Assembly (NCBI RefSeq): GCF_010093535.1
Contig: NW_022985162.1
Coordinates: 2,082,637-2,146,636, forward strand
DNA: 64,000 nucleotides
Direction of reading: 5' to 3'
From: Lindgomyces ingoldianus
Taxonomy: Eukaryota > Ascomycota > Dothideomycetes > Pleosporales > Lindgomycetaceae
Both the position numbers and the translations under genes were made by a program. The notes under the pieces were generated by a model. The model made no database searches, was not told the DNA's origin, and was given only the letters and a program-made list of their open reading frames with translations. Positions within the stretch are counted from its first letter, which is position 1. Each line of letters begins with the position of its first letter. Below are positions 43,685-57,200 of this stretch, piece after piece.

Positions 43685-46600
43685 GCAGCTTGTCCTTCCG
43701 GGTTCGGTGTGCTTTTGGGGAACCAGAGGTTCATCGAGTCCCTTCGGGTGGATTAGAATGGGGATGGCTTGGTTTCGTGCACGGTTGATTGATCTGGGCC
43801 TCGCATCATGATCATGCATTCCAATTAGGAGTCGAGGGTCAATCATCCAATCGGTTTCTAGGCCCACGGTCCCCACCGCAATTCGATTGTATAATTTAAT
43901 TCTTTACGCTTGGCTTATCGATGGAAGGGTTCCTGCCACCAAGCTCACGTCAAGTCATGGAGGAAACTGGTGTGTGGTCTAGTGGATTTCCATGTTCATA
44001 GATTCGGGCTTCACGAAGAATCGGCAAGGATAATTAACCTGGATTTCCGCTGCTATATTCTCTATTTTCTCCTTGGTTGTGTGTCGTGTCTCCGATATCT
44101 TTCTGCCTTGCGAGGACATAATGATTTGGATTACCTACGGGAGTTTTATTGGTCTTCCTGTTAATGAATGATACCAATGCGGAGGCTTATAGAATAATAC
44201 TGCTATTGTGCATGCAAATAGCTTCCTCTGTAGCCGATCTCGTTCAACGCGCGCATTGCTGGGAAACCAAGTTTTGGCCCAGCCTTTTCTTCGCAACCGC
44301 CAACTTGGGTAACATGGCATTTCGTGAAACCGAATCTAAATAGAGGCTGAAAAGACTCTGGTTTTGTTCATGACGTTGAGAAAGGATGCAAGGCTGCCTG
44401 CCCAGAAACGGGGAACTCGTTTGACCCTGAAACACGAAATTACTTCTTACGCCACATGGTCACCTTCGTTTCCTTATCAACGACGTCGGCGCCTATGTGT
44501 GTCGTGCCCAAGCGCTTGCGTCACCGCAGTCCGGGGATCTGGGGGCGATGTGTGAAGAGTTGGTAGCACGCGACTTGGAACAGACAGTGAAAACTTGAAG
44601 GATTTGGATTCTCAACGGTATTCCTATCGCGTTCAAGATATGTCGAATCCCTTCCCGAACATGACCACTACGGCGTAATTAAGTTACGTTGTTAGTGGAG
44701 GGCAAAGGAAAAGGGTTGCATTGCAAATCAGGCAGGGACCTACCCAAATACGAGGAAATGAATCCCTTTCCAAGTGTCTCAACATATTTCTCGCTCTTCT
44801 TCAGAGTCGGCCAACCTGTCCAAATCCAACCAATTTGGACTTCCGGTCATATCGTTTCTTTCCTTATCCTCTTATCATTTCCAGGGTGATGCTCCCTGCG
44901 GCGTTGAAGATAACCGCTGTCACCTTATTTGCACATGCGCCTCTTTTCCTTTTCGAGAAGAAATGAGAATCCTCTCGGTGTCCAATGTCATGTCATCTCA
45001 AACGTACACACATGATTCTCGTGTCTTCCCGTCCAAGGTTTGAACATCGCAATTTCAGCCCGTGGAGGTTTGCACTGCTTCTCCGATGTCTTATCCGACA
45101 TTGCCCTTGAGATATCGGGTAGGGCCAGAGGCGAGTGTCGGATACGAGCATGGTCGAGCCTTGAGGAACTTGTGGGAAATACAACGATACACCATTGCAG
45201 TGGCCCAAAGAAAACCGTGGTGCGACTTCGACCCCTTCTCGAGCCATGGTCATCCACATACTGTGTGCCCGGCATCCTCGCCCATTTTCTAAGTCTGCCG
45301 GAGATTCGTAGAACTCCTTGAACGATCAGGATTCAGGATACGGCAACGACGGTCGGAAATCTCGAGCTTATACCACATATTAGTATGAATAATAGAATGC
45401 GCCAGGAGCGGTAGAGTCGTATCATATTCCCTGACCCCTGTGACTATTTGCCGTATTTCAGCAAGGCACTGGACAAAACATGCATGCGCGATCAGGCCTC
45501 ACAGTGGGTCCCAGCAAGCTCGGGCGTCAAGAGCGCCATAGATATCCATGGAGCTCCTGCTGGAGGTCTAATTTCAAGGCACAAGAAAACCAAGAATATC
45601 AAGAGTATCCCGAATGTCATTCATTGACATTTCCCTCTATATTTCTCCACAAAGCAAATCGAAAGGTGAATTAGGTCTGCAGCTCTGTAGTTCAGGTTTG
45701 CTCAAAAACGGCGATCTAGTTTTGGGCCACTTGTGGGATCGGTTCAGCCCAAGACTACAGCCGGTGCCATTCCAAGAGATATCGTTCAATCTGGTTTTTT
45801 GATTCGAGGAACGATTGTGAGAGCGAGGGGGACAACAAGGCATCCCGGCGAGTTTCAAGAGAAGGAACATACAGCGCTATATGAGGAAATGAGGTAGGGA
45901 CGCATGTCAGCAATGCAGGCCTTCGATGGAAGGAAACGATATCCTGCTGCTACCCGCAACAGATCACCCCGCACTCTCGATGATCATCTCCACTCTTGGA
46001 CCACGTTGATGGCATTCATGTACGCCAATTCATGCGTCCCACATAGCATCTACCTCGACAGTATCAAAATCTTCATCCTTTGCCATCTCTTTCTACTCTT
46101 GTTCCAGGACGTCCTCGATTGTTAGTCGCGCCAGCCGCCCTATGGCCTTGCATGCAGCAATCTTCTTACCCATTACCCAATAAGTGAGGTGAATAGGACA
46201 TTCAAGTTCCTCTTCCCAACCAAACAATGCAGCCATAAACCATCATACCGTTATGTGTGAACCTCATGAGTCTTTCAGTCGAATTTCTCTTTCGGCCCCG
46301 CCAAACCATTGCAGCAATTATACCGACCTTCTAGTACCTCCCAATCATATGGCTTAATTGCCTCGAGAACTTTAGACCCCAAGGGACTCGAAAGAGACAT
46401 TCAAGGTTACATGATCCCATTTTTGAGTCCCATCAGGTGTCTCATATAGATTTTAGAGACCTAGGGATTGAACGAGACTTGCAGAAATAGTGCGCTCTGT
46501 TTTCGAACTAGTGAACTCTTCGAAGAGGGTGGAAATGTTAAACAGGACCTGAAGAGGAGAGTTTTATATTTCTTTGGTGGTTAGCCTTCAGTGGACCTCA

Positions 46601-49600
46601 ACAATAGTTCGGACGGCCCAGTATTATGGCGCGTTCATAACCAGTATCGGAGAAATGCCAGGAATTTGGTAAGCATGCGAGCTTGTATAACTGTCTGTCC
46701 ACATGGTGGTAGGGTTCCTCGCCCGATATTGCGGTCGCTAATGCGAATTCTAGGTGGAAGCGAAGTAGCGGTGGGCATACGAGAAATTCCTCGGCCGCAT
46801 GCCGAAGACTGGCCTGCCGTCTCCCTAAGTGGAGGCTAATTATAGCTAGAACCTGTTGTAGAGAAGGGGAGTCTGAAGTTTCATTCACGCTCAAAATGAA
46901 CCATATGTAAAGAGAGCTTGAAGGACTTGGATCATATGCTCTCTGGAAGCCATTCGCAAGGCTTTGAGCTCCCAGAAACATCCCCATGAATCACTGCCTT
47001 ACTGGCAGTGAAACGGCCTCCATCGTCCTGTGAGGATATCGAGTCGTCTATTCCCAATTTTGGGGCCCGCGCATTAATATCTTCAACTCCTGGGTACTCT
47101 TCGAAGAGATATGGGAACATGTGGCTATTCGCCTCAGCACGCTCAGCAGCATCACCTGCGTCGAAAGTGAAACATAACAGAGAGGCCACTAAGAACAGAA
47201 TTTGGATATTGTTGACGCTCCCCCTATTCCAGCAGGAGGATTAACAGCTAAATTATATCATAGTTATACTCTACATTATGACATGCTATACTTCACGCAC
47301 TAATATGCGGGAGCACAATGACCTACCTGTCCTCGGAAATTAATCCACCTTCAAAAGGAACCTCCAGCTACTTAATGACTTCAGTATCTGTAGGTACCCT
47401 TACGCTTGATGTAGCCTCGCCATCCCTCTTCCGTGGTAATGTTTGCGCCAGTCCAAAGGACGCGAAGCCACCCACATAGGATCAAGTGTTTGACTTCGCA
47501 TTCATTGCATTGCCAGGCAACATTTGTTGACCAAGTTATGTTGGGCAAGCCGAGCGGAGGCCAACGTGTCCTAAGGGCTATGTGCGGCTAGACTACACGT
47601 ACTCGTCAATGTTTTCTCCCCATCTACCAGGGAGGATCGGTCGACTAGATATCTTTGTCTCAATCCCGTAACTTCAGTTGTAGGAAGATCTGCCGAAGAA
47701 AACTGAATGCCTCGAGTGCTAAGCTCTTGCAGAGGGGGACTAGGTGGAGGGTATTCATTGCGCATTCTAGAATATCTGCCTGTTTAAGGGCATGAAAATA
47801 AACACCACCCAGGCTAGGGGTCAATAGACTCAGTTCGACGAATTCGTAGGGTACGTACAGCGGAATCTATTTCTTGGAAGGGTCGCTGACACGAATTTGT
47901 CCATCCGGACCATGTCAGAACTCCGAACCAGGTATGTGACATTTCATCCACGCTCATCAATTTCTTCTTTTTGTGCGACGTAGGTTGGGTGTGAGAGTTC
48001 GGGACCCCTCAGAACGTGTCTTGATCGGCAAAGGGTCCTCAGGAGAGGGTAAGCTTAGGGGCATTACTCATTTCCTGGTACTTGCCGAGTAGCGACCTCG
48101 TTGATAAACAAGGTCGACGAATTATTAGGTTAAAAATAGCTTAAAGACCTGGGTATTTTGAGGATGGAATTAATGCAGTCTTCACAGAACCCAGTCAAGG
48201 TACAACAGAATCGTTCTCAGAATCAAGAGAGACGTTTCGCTAGCTGTGTGGTGCTAATCTAGGCTTCATTTCGTTTCGGCTTGCTGCTCTTGGAGAGTGA
48301 AATGTTATATTTTGAGTATAAGTAGGACATTTGATGTGCCACCACCATGGTTTGCTCCGCAATTAGACGGCAGGCTGAAATCGAGAGATGAAGGATGGAG
48401 GTGGGAAGATGGAGAATACAAGTGATCTACGTATCGGACAGTAAAGATTGTTGACCTCCTCCTGCAGATATGGAAGTGCAGCCAGAAGACACAACAATAG
48501 CTTGTTTTGCGCTTTCATTGGAGGCGGGTGGCCATGCCGAACTGAGATTGCAGCGGTGAGTTCAAAGGGAACAGCGTTATTTCTCCAGGTCCAAACCGCC
48601 TCTCCCACCATTTTGAGCCTGCAGCGTCGTCCGCCCAGCTGTTTTTCTCCCCCTACACCAAAATTTTCCTAGACTTTCACCCAATTCAGAGACCACGTCA
48701 AATCCATCACAAACTGCTATTGTCACCATGGCCATCTCAAGACGACATCGGGCTTGAGCTTGTCCATGCCTGGCATTGCTTCGTTCTCCTTTGAAGGAAT
48801 ACTAGTACGATAATAAATTAAATCTCTTCACATCAGGTACGAGCGTGCCTCGTTCATTTTGGAATTACTCCACCGGCTCCTATCGGAGTAGGTGATATAG
48901 AACGTGAGCTTAATCATCGTGGTCGCGCATGGATATGACCTCGACTCGAATACGATGATTTCGAGAAGCAGACGTAGATCTCTTCAGCAGGGCTCGAGAC
49001 ATTTCAGATGATGGCGTTGATATCGCTAAACAATATCGAATCTTTGAGGGAGGGAGTAAGTAGCAAAATATGTTGACATATTGTGCCTTTTAGTTCCTTC
49101 TCGTAGGTGCTACGATCATTTCGCGGGCATATGTGAATGATATACAGAGGCCAGGCTGGCATCAGGAAGTATTCGGGGAGAAGCTGAATACGACATCGAG
49201 GCCAGCAAAGGAGAGATGCAAGGGTATATTCAGTAGCGTTCATTATCATGCACGCCGCTACAATGCCAGCCTCAAGTTCGACGAATCCCCGCCCTTTGCC
49301 TTCCTCAGAACCTTTCGCATTCTTGCTGTTGACTGCGAGTGAGGAAGAGCACTAGCTAGGCATGTTCGAACTGTCATCGAGGGATCTCACCAACTTTGAT
49401 TTCAAGGGACGAAAGCCGTTGAGGTGTCATCATTCCGTTCGAGCTCTGAACGTCACTACAATCAGTGGTGTATAGCAGATACTGATCCACTATGTTGTAG
49501 GTTGCACATAACAAAATATGCCTGTGGCGGAAGGGCCATTGTAATACTCTAAATGCCACAACGGCCATCTTGCCAATGGTATGGAACAGCAGAGTTCCCG

Positions 49601-52095
49601 TTAGAGGCCTGCTAGATTCTTTCAGAGGCTAGGAGAATCTGAATCTCCACTCTATATAAGGTCCCTCTAGGTGTATGAACATGTCAGCAGCCTATACATT
49701 CACATGTCTAACAAACAGTAGAGGTAGTAATTCTCTCGACCATGTTCATCGCAGCTGGTCGGACTCGCCGAGCAGGACGAGTCTGATTACAACAAGCCAG
49801 CACATATTATGGAACACAAGAGAGTAGATCTCATATGCTGAGCCTTTCACCACAATTAGGGAACGTGTGAACGGTATGTCTGATTGTGTCTTGAAACCTC
49901 ATTTAGTGGCCGAACACCAAGACCTTTGTCCGAACCACCATGATAACGACGGCTACAATGCGCATCGTGCTACCACTCCACCGCCTTCCCAAGCTGCGGC
50001 AGCTGCTATCGAAGTCTCCCACAAGCACAAAAAGCAGAAACGGGGCCTCGAAGAAGGTTTTCGTGGTAGGAGGTATCGACGTGACTTTCGCGGCTCGTGC
50101 ATCTACTCATTAAATGGATGGGATCATGATGGTGGCAGAATATGGAATGAATTTTTGTGTTAGCTTGAATCTATTCCATCGCGTCGTTACGATTTCTTTC
50201 AAAGCCTTACAGAAGATACTCTTGGTGATCATTGGCCTCGCGCATTCAGCGGTGACTTTGATACGTTGATAGGCATAACCTTTTGATTTAATATTAGAAC
50301 ATCTGGTTATAGAAGTCTAGTTTAGTAGGGGTATCTGGTGATTGCAGTTGTCTGGTTTATATTGAAATTGAAAGTATTGGGACTGCTGTCGTTTAGGTGA
50401 ATTCGATCCCTTCTATTTTGGGAGTTGGAATGAATGGAGTAGACAAGCTAGATGATACAAGGCACATTGAGAGCGGTTCCGATGGAGAGGGTCGCAACAC
50501 GGTCATATTAGAGCAGGTATCAAGCCCATGGTCTCTGGTAGGATTAGGGGTTGAGAAGGTTTCCCCAAGGCATGAAGAACCTCGGCGCTGTCCTGCTTCG
50601 GGACAGCTTTGCATTAGCGAGAATAGCGATGGTGGATGACCATTAGGATGTTTGCCCGCACTCCTAGTGAATGGGGGGTTCCTTCACCAATGCCATGCCA
50701 TTGGCCGAATGCATGGAGTCCTTAGAAGGTGTGGTAGGAATTCGGACCGAAGGGGTAGACTCATCTATCGTGGTTAATAACAGCTAACAGTATCCTTGCT
50801 TATGAAGGTCCATCGAGGGAGCAGGTTTGACCATTCAGCTCTTGTATCGAAGGCCTTACTATTCCAGGTAACTTCAGCGATAGAATTTCTAGAGTGAGAT
50901 GTGAAACGCAGCAAAGCATTCTGCGCGATGTATCGGATCATCGGCTCGGGCCGCTGGGTGGAGGCATCAAGCCTTCAAGGGACGCGCCTGCTACTGGCAA
51001 AGACTTGCCCGGTAGAGCCCGGTGGATCCATGTAGATGGGTACGAGTACGAGAAAACCGAAATTCTGGAGACACTGAATGGTACGATGATCATATGCATG
51101 GAGAAGCAAGCATAAAGGCTCTCGTCGGCTTGCTAGAGCGGGAGACGTGTGTCCGAGCAGAAGAGGACGTCCAAGATTGTCAAGCGTCGTGGAGGGATCG
51201 AGAAGGTGTCGAACCGGCACCTTGGAGTGGCCTGCGGTGGCTGCCGTCGGCGGATCGAGGGTGGAGAGTTAAATAGTTAGGTGCAGCGTCTGTGAGGCTA
51301 ACAAAGTAGGACTTAGCTAAAGCCGTGACAGGGTGAGAAGATAGATGAGTGATTTCCCAGTGGGTTGGGCATGTGCCTGATCTGACGAGTTGGTCCGCCG
51401 TGGGGAAACGCAGTCAAATAGAGTTTATGCCGTGTCCCAAAGTACCCTATCATCATGCGGGCGCTGCTGGCAATGTGTCGTACTTTGGAACGGGGTAATC
51501 CGAGAAGAATCCGTCGCTGAAGAAGGTACTCCGTTTACAAGGATCGTAGTCGTGATCGAAATTTCTTCTTGCCCGAGACGCACAAAAACCATCAGTGAGA
51601 TGGACGAGCTTCGACCAGGGATCATGACCGTATTGAAAGGATGCTGGCAGAGCTGTGGGTATCTCCAAGGTGATGCGTGACATGCCGGAAGGATTTGACT
51701 GCTGAAGCTTGCAGATTTCGCACTGAGGAACCAGTAGACAGGAAAAATAAAAAAAATGAAAAGCATTCTCAACCTATCTGCAGCTTGCCCGCCTGGGTAT
51801 CTCTAATTCTATAGGTATCAATCATTTTCCCAATTGGCGCTGCACGCGCTTCCCGCTGATAAATCCCTTTCTATGTACTCCCACTCCGATCTTTACCTTA
51901 CCCGAGAAAGAGGAAAAAGCATGAAAGGCCCCGTGGTGGCTTGCGCCAGAACTCGTGATTGCGCCGCTTAAGTAAGTCATCCAAGTCTGAACTCCGTGGA
52001 AGGATCTGATTCGTAAAAGTCCGCCGAGGGCGGATGCCGATGCATTGCCGCTCTGCGACTGCAAGTGAGATTCGTAGCAGATGTAGAATTCGCCG
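43685..52095. other. 8.4-kb gene desert
   Basis: No gene could be supported over this stretch on either strand. Open frames are short (at most about 130 codons), mostly without ATG, and without recognisable domains or consistent splice pairs. Candidates looked at and left unnamed are 46932-47189 minus (hydrophobic start LFLVASLLCFTF, then an acidic segment, but no ATG), 45062-45292 plus, and 49876-50163 plus (Lys/Arg-rich end). An imperfect direct repeat lies near 46365-46400 and 46450-46490. Base composition is not markedly AT-rich, so strong RIP is not evident. It may be decayed gene or transposon remnants, or a long regulatory spacer. Confidence 0.5.
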
Positions 52096-54218
52096 CTACG
52101 GGAGATCATAGTCGCTCAGGATAGCTTCTGGGTCTTCAGGGGGAAGCATGTCGATTGTGTCATTTGTACGTGGACCACTGTACGTTCTGGATAGGCCGTT
52201 CGTTAGCAGGTCATTTTGGGTGTATCTTGGTCAGGGATACTTACTTCCTTGCTCCAGCATACCACCACATCATGCTGAACAATCCGATGAAGCCTGCTAC
52301 ACAAATCGCGTAGTTCATGTTGGTAGCTGTAACCGGCTTCGTCGGCGGGAAGAACAGCACTACGCTAATAAAGCAAACCCAGGTAACTGCAATAGCGTTG
52401 ATCGGTTTACTCCATTTCCCCATTGTAAATGGCCCTGGATGAAATTTGACATTACCCTCGTACCAGCGGTGTGCAATAATGACCGCAACGTAGCTAATGT
52501 CGAGCGCCGGCGCCGTGATGTTAAAAATTGCAATGATGGTGAGCGTGCTACCGATCCCGATAAGATCGAGACAACTACAGAAGATGACGACAAGCCAGAC
52601 GGCATTGACCGGTGTGTTCGTGATGGAGTTGACTTTGCTCCAGAATCTGCATGCATTCAGCGCCAAGCTCCTGGTAAGGAAATGTGTCCGCAACTCACTC
52701 TGAGAAAGGGAAAGCGGCATCACGGGCGAATGCCCAAGCCATCCTAGCATTTGCCAGCATTGCAGAGCATCCGGTGAAGAACTGGACTAGGATAACAAAA
52801 AACCACATGACCGATCCTCCAGTTTTACCACCAGCGTTGAAAAATATTTGTGCCACGGGAAGTCCAGTAGGAGTTGCCATGATTGCCTCGGGGTCTGACA
52901 TGCAAAAGCAGAAGGTGACTGTTAGCATCCAGCCTACTACTCCAGAGACGAGAATGGCCATTCGAATTGCAACCGGGCCTCGAATTGCAGCATCGTGGGT
53001 TTCTTCTGACATGCTGTGCGACCTCGTTAGATTTGCCGCCCTGCAAAGCTATACATAGACATGGACCGACTTACTGAGTGGTACCATCATAGTCCGTCAT
53101 CGTCCAAGCTACAGAAAGGAAGCTACTTATGTCAGGCATGCCATTTCTTACGTGAAGAATGAGAATACGAACCCAAGGAGGAATGAGAAACCCTTGCTAC
53201 CCCAACCGGAACCATCGGTGACGGTAGTGAATACCCATGTAGCGCTTTGTTTGTTCGGAGTGAGGATCAGGAGAGCGATACAGATACATATGGATGCAAT
53301 GACTTTTTGCAGCCGTTAGTCACGAAGTCAGATATGTTAGTCACTCAGCACTCACTGTTGATGGGAGCAAACCAGAGAATAATTCGGTGGAGCCAATTTG
53401 TGGGAAAGGAACATATGCTTCCGAAGAGGCATAGGATAAGGATAGCGAGTAAAACGGTCTGTAAAGCGGTTCTGATATATCCAATTAGCAGGGCCAGAAG
53501 TCAGAGAAAACGCCAGTAGTTCATACGGTACGAATGAAGGCTCTCCTTCTGCAAAAGAGGAGTGCATCACAGCTGTGGCGAGGATCATCTGAGAAATTGT
53601 GTAGGCAAGACTCGCAACGCCCGCAGCCTGACCCAAGAAATTGCACCACCCAATAATCCACGCCCATGCTGCGACATGCTCTGGAGGAACAACATGTTTT
53701 GTAACGTAATACATTCCTCCGGCTGTTGGATATGCAGATACCAGTTCAGCAACTGAGACAATTAGCAATGCAATCTGGAGCGCGCTAGAGCAAATTACCT
53801 GAACTTGCTATACAGTATGCCATGATACTGCCAATGAACCATGCCCACACTGCAGTGGCAGGTCCTCCAGCGGCCATCGGACTACCAAAAGTCGCTGGAA
53901 CTGACCCGAGCACTCCAAGAATTGAGATGGCGTATGATACGGTCGACCATCTTGAGAAGTGACGTTGTAATACCTGACGTTTCTCAACTAATGCTCAATT
54001 GAACACAATTCAAAGTTATTACTTACGGGCGTGTAACCAATGCGCACAAGCAAGCGGTCGTCATCATCCGCTATCGTTGCCATTGCGCGCTGATTGTGTG
54101 GATGAGAGGAAACCTCTGCTGCTTTTGATCCGTTTGATGCAACTGGGAATATTGTATCGCTGTTCGCCGGTTCCGGACCGGATATTGACACCTTCTTTGA
54201 ATCTGAACTGAGATCCAT
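52096..54218 (-). CDS. APC-family amino-acid/GABA/choline-type permease
   Basis: Nine exons: 54218-54027, 53973-53799, 53752-53527, 53471-53356, 53302-53173, 53122-53075, 53013-52699, 52646-52245 and 52177-52096. They give 561 aa with about 12 membrane spans and a cytosolic Ser-rich N-terminus. Family motifs are SYAISILGVLGSVPATFG, SAYPTAGGMYYVT, LLGFLSVAWTMTDYDGTTH, MSEETHDAA and PVNAVWLVVIF, with a C-terminal HRWYEGNVKFHPGPFTMG. This pattern fits Uga4/Hnm1-like transporters of the amino acid-choline-polyamine group, at the plasma or vacuolar membrane. The 50-nt intron at 53123-53172 has an unusual donor (GTTCGT); choosing the nearby GTAAGA donor would break the frame. The last exon relies on a TACAG acceptor at 52178. 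The substrate is not decidable from sequence. Confidence 0.88.
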
Positions 54219-57200
54219 AGTCACTATTAATGAGTGGACATTGGCAAATGGAGGAAAGATGAAGAAGGGATGAAAGGAGGACCAAGAAGAAGTAGAAGCA
54301 GCAGGGCACGGCACGGCACGGGAAAGAATAAGAATGATGAACAATATTGATGAGGATGAAGTCTTGCTCGAAGAGGAAGAGGTATGGGAAGGGTTGATCG
54401 ACAGCAAGAGGGGAAAGACAGTAGGTGGATAGTTTTTATTATTATATCTGGCTGATTGGTGCCCTGCCCAGGCCCAGCAGCACGTAATTAATGAACACCC
54501 AACTTACCTTCTCCCAGTCAGACGGGGACCTGCTAGGGCGTAACCTCTAGGCCATTATTGACACGTGCCCGGGATCGTACTGGCGGGCTGAAGGAGTGAA
54601 GGGGGGCAATGTGGGGGGGGGGGAAAGGATGAGGCTTGGCTAGGTGTGAGTTTCCAGAGGAATGCAGACTTGGTGCGTCGGGCGTGCGGTCGGGACGGAA
54701 GGTGAACGGCACAGCGATCTCGAGGAGATGCGTGGTCCTACTAGACCGGTACTTGTCATTTGCAGGACGGGACTGGTGGTTGGGGGGGGAGGTGACAACT
54801 TGACAGGGAGAGTCAAGGATCGGTTGAGGCACGTTGCCATGCTCCAAAAGCCGCTGGGCGAGCCAGACTGGCGGGTCGCCATGCCCAGGGACAGCGAGTC
54901 GGCTCCCTTGATCCAAGCACCACTCTCCAAATATAAAAGCAGCGTGTTCGCGAAATCACCCTTCGTTGTTTCTAGCGCGCAGCGAGCCCAATGCCGAGAC
55001 GCAGCAGGACCTGAAACGCCGACCAGCCCGCGTTGCGTTGCTTGAGTTCAAGTACGGATACGGAGTAATGACGCATGCAAATCTCATTCATGGATCCCTT
55101 TGCGTGATGGCATCGAGCAACACGACTCAGATGCGGTCGACGTGTGGTGCTTTGGAAGCGAATAAGAAGCCTCCCCCTTGCTACCGTACATCGTCTTTCT
55201 AGCGGTGTGCCAGCGTGCCTCCAATTGGCCTTTGCAGAGGTCATCAGTGGCCATGCTGCCGAAGCAGGCCGAGGTGAAGATATCTGGATCCAGCCCGGTG
55301 TACCCCAGTGTACCCCCAAGCACCGCAACCCAGATGGTTACGATATACCATCAGCTTATCGCCATATCCCGCGGCGAGTGGGCATGGTGATATTAGAGGA
55401 CAACCTTGGAAGCGAGCCTGCAAGTCGGCCTCGTCGCACAAAATCTGCCGCCGCACATGCAAGGCTCATCAAGCGGACGGGTGCACGCGGCCGTGCCGCA
55501 AGCCCCAACGACCAATGCTACCTTTTAGAGCCGTCGTGATTTCCTCCCAGAGGTCATTTGTCGTTCTTTCTTTTTCTCACCGTTCCCTTGGGCTCGTTCG
55601 CCAGTGCCACGTCAGAATGAGGACAAGACTCCCGTCCTCCGAGCCCATGTACCGGTACATGTCCTTATGAACAACTCTTCGTCCAGTCGCAATCTGGTGC
55701 GGTCAGAGCCACTCCGAGCGCCAACCTAGCAGCATATATGCAAGGAGTTCAGATGACTGCCCTTCAGCACTTGAGCCGAGACACATCCAAGGCCAAAGAA
55801 ACCAAACCTTCCTTCGGCTCTTCATGATCCGGGGGCGAGCAATGATCGTGGTTAGCAGATTTGCAAAGAGCGGTGGACAGTGTTACCAACTTGCGGCTAT
55901 TCACTCCATCCGTCTAAAGCATCCTATTTAGGTAATCAGTTCAACTTCAGCTCGCGATCTCGCTTTTAGGAGAAGACAGAACGGCCGGCAATCCACAGCC
56001 GTTGCCATTTGGAAGAAGCCGTGGGACCCCTGTCGTAGCAAGGTCCGGTTTGAAGGTTTCTTCCGTCATTGTAATAACAAAAATACCCGGCGGATGTCAA
56101 GGCAAGCGAAGGACGACTGCGCTAGAAACCGAGGACCTACAGATTACCAATGGGGCAGTTGAAAAGCATCTGCTGGAGCTGCATGGTGATGCTGCTGCTA
56201 GAGGGCACTTTCGTTAGCCTGTGGAGTTCTTCCTTCCGTAACACGGCATGAAGACTGCATCATGTTTGTTTGGTCTAATTGCTTTGGATGCGCTCCAGTC
56301 CCACGGGCGAGTTCTTACACCACGTTTTAGCTCGTATTCCCCAAATTCTTGATGAAATCCCCATTGAAAGGTAATCGAAGAGACTTTTGGCCGAGTTCTC
56401 TATATCCGCCAGGGTCAACCTTCGATCCCACGATGGCCTGAAGTCTCCCTTCCAGGATTTCCCCCACCCGTGCTCGTCGGAAACTCTTCCGAGCTGATCC
56501 ACACCCGTATCATCAGGCCAACATCCATCAGTCCATCCATCACGACGAAACCTACTACGCGTCCAGTGCAGCTCAATTAAACCCAAAATATTCCCAGCTC
56601 CACGGTTGTCACCCGACGGTTGTTTCGCCATGACTCCCTCGCCCTAAAACCTGACTCCACACAGCGGACAGACGCTTCTTCTTAAAAACCGCCGAAGGAA
56701 CGAACAGGTCGCCTGCTTATTCCGTGCCGTTGTACATCAGCCCTACCAGCCCTCCACCAATCAACTCCTTCGGAGGTCATTCTTCAACCACACCCCCCCA
56801 ATGCTCTAACGTCTTCTGTCCTCTCACCGCAACACTCTCTTCCACACTCCCATCCACTCACGACTCCTGCTTTTTTCCTAGCAGATGCGCACGAGAATTA
56901 AATATCCCAACCGTCAAAATAAGAATCCCATAGTGAAATCCACATGCCAATCAAGGTTATCCAACAGCAATTATGCCCAACCCAGTTTCTTTCTCATGCC
57001 TCATCATTCCACCCCTTCCTGCTTTCTTCCACCGCTCACCATAGGTCCGGTCCTGCCGCAATCATCAAGACAAACAGGTTTACCCTACCTTTCCCCTCCT
57101 CTTCCCACGTCTCGAAAGCAACACACCTGCATTGATCGGTGTGAATATAGGCAGATTCTACACTTTCTGACATGTCCACCCGAATCTCCATGTGTCTGTT

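Noticed and set aside
53100..53180. Apparent frameshift in the permease between LLGF and AWTMTD
   Set aside because: Resolved by a 50-nt intron with a GTTCGT donor that restores the conserved segment exactly, so the gene need not be broken.
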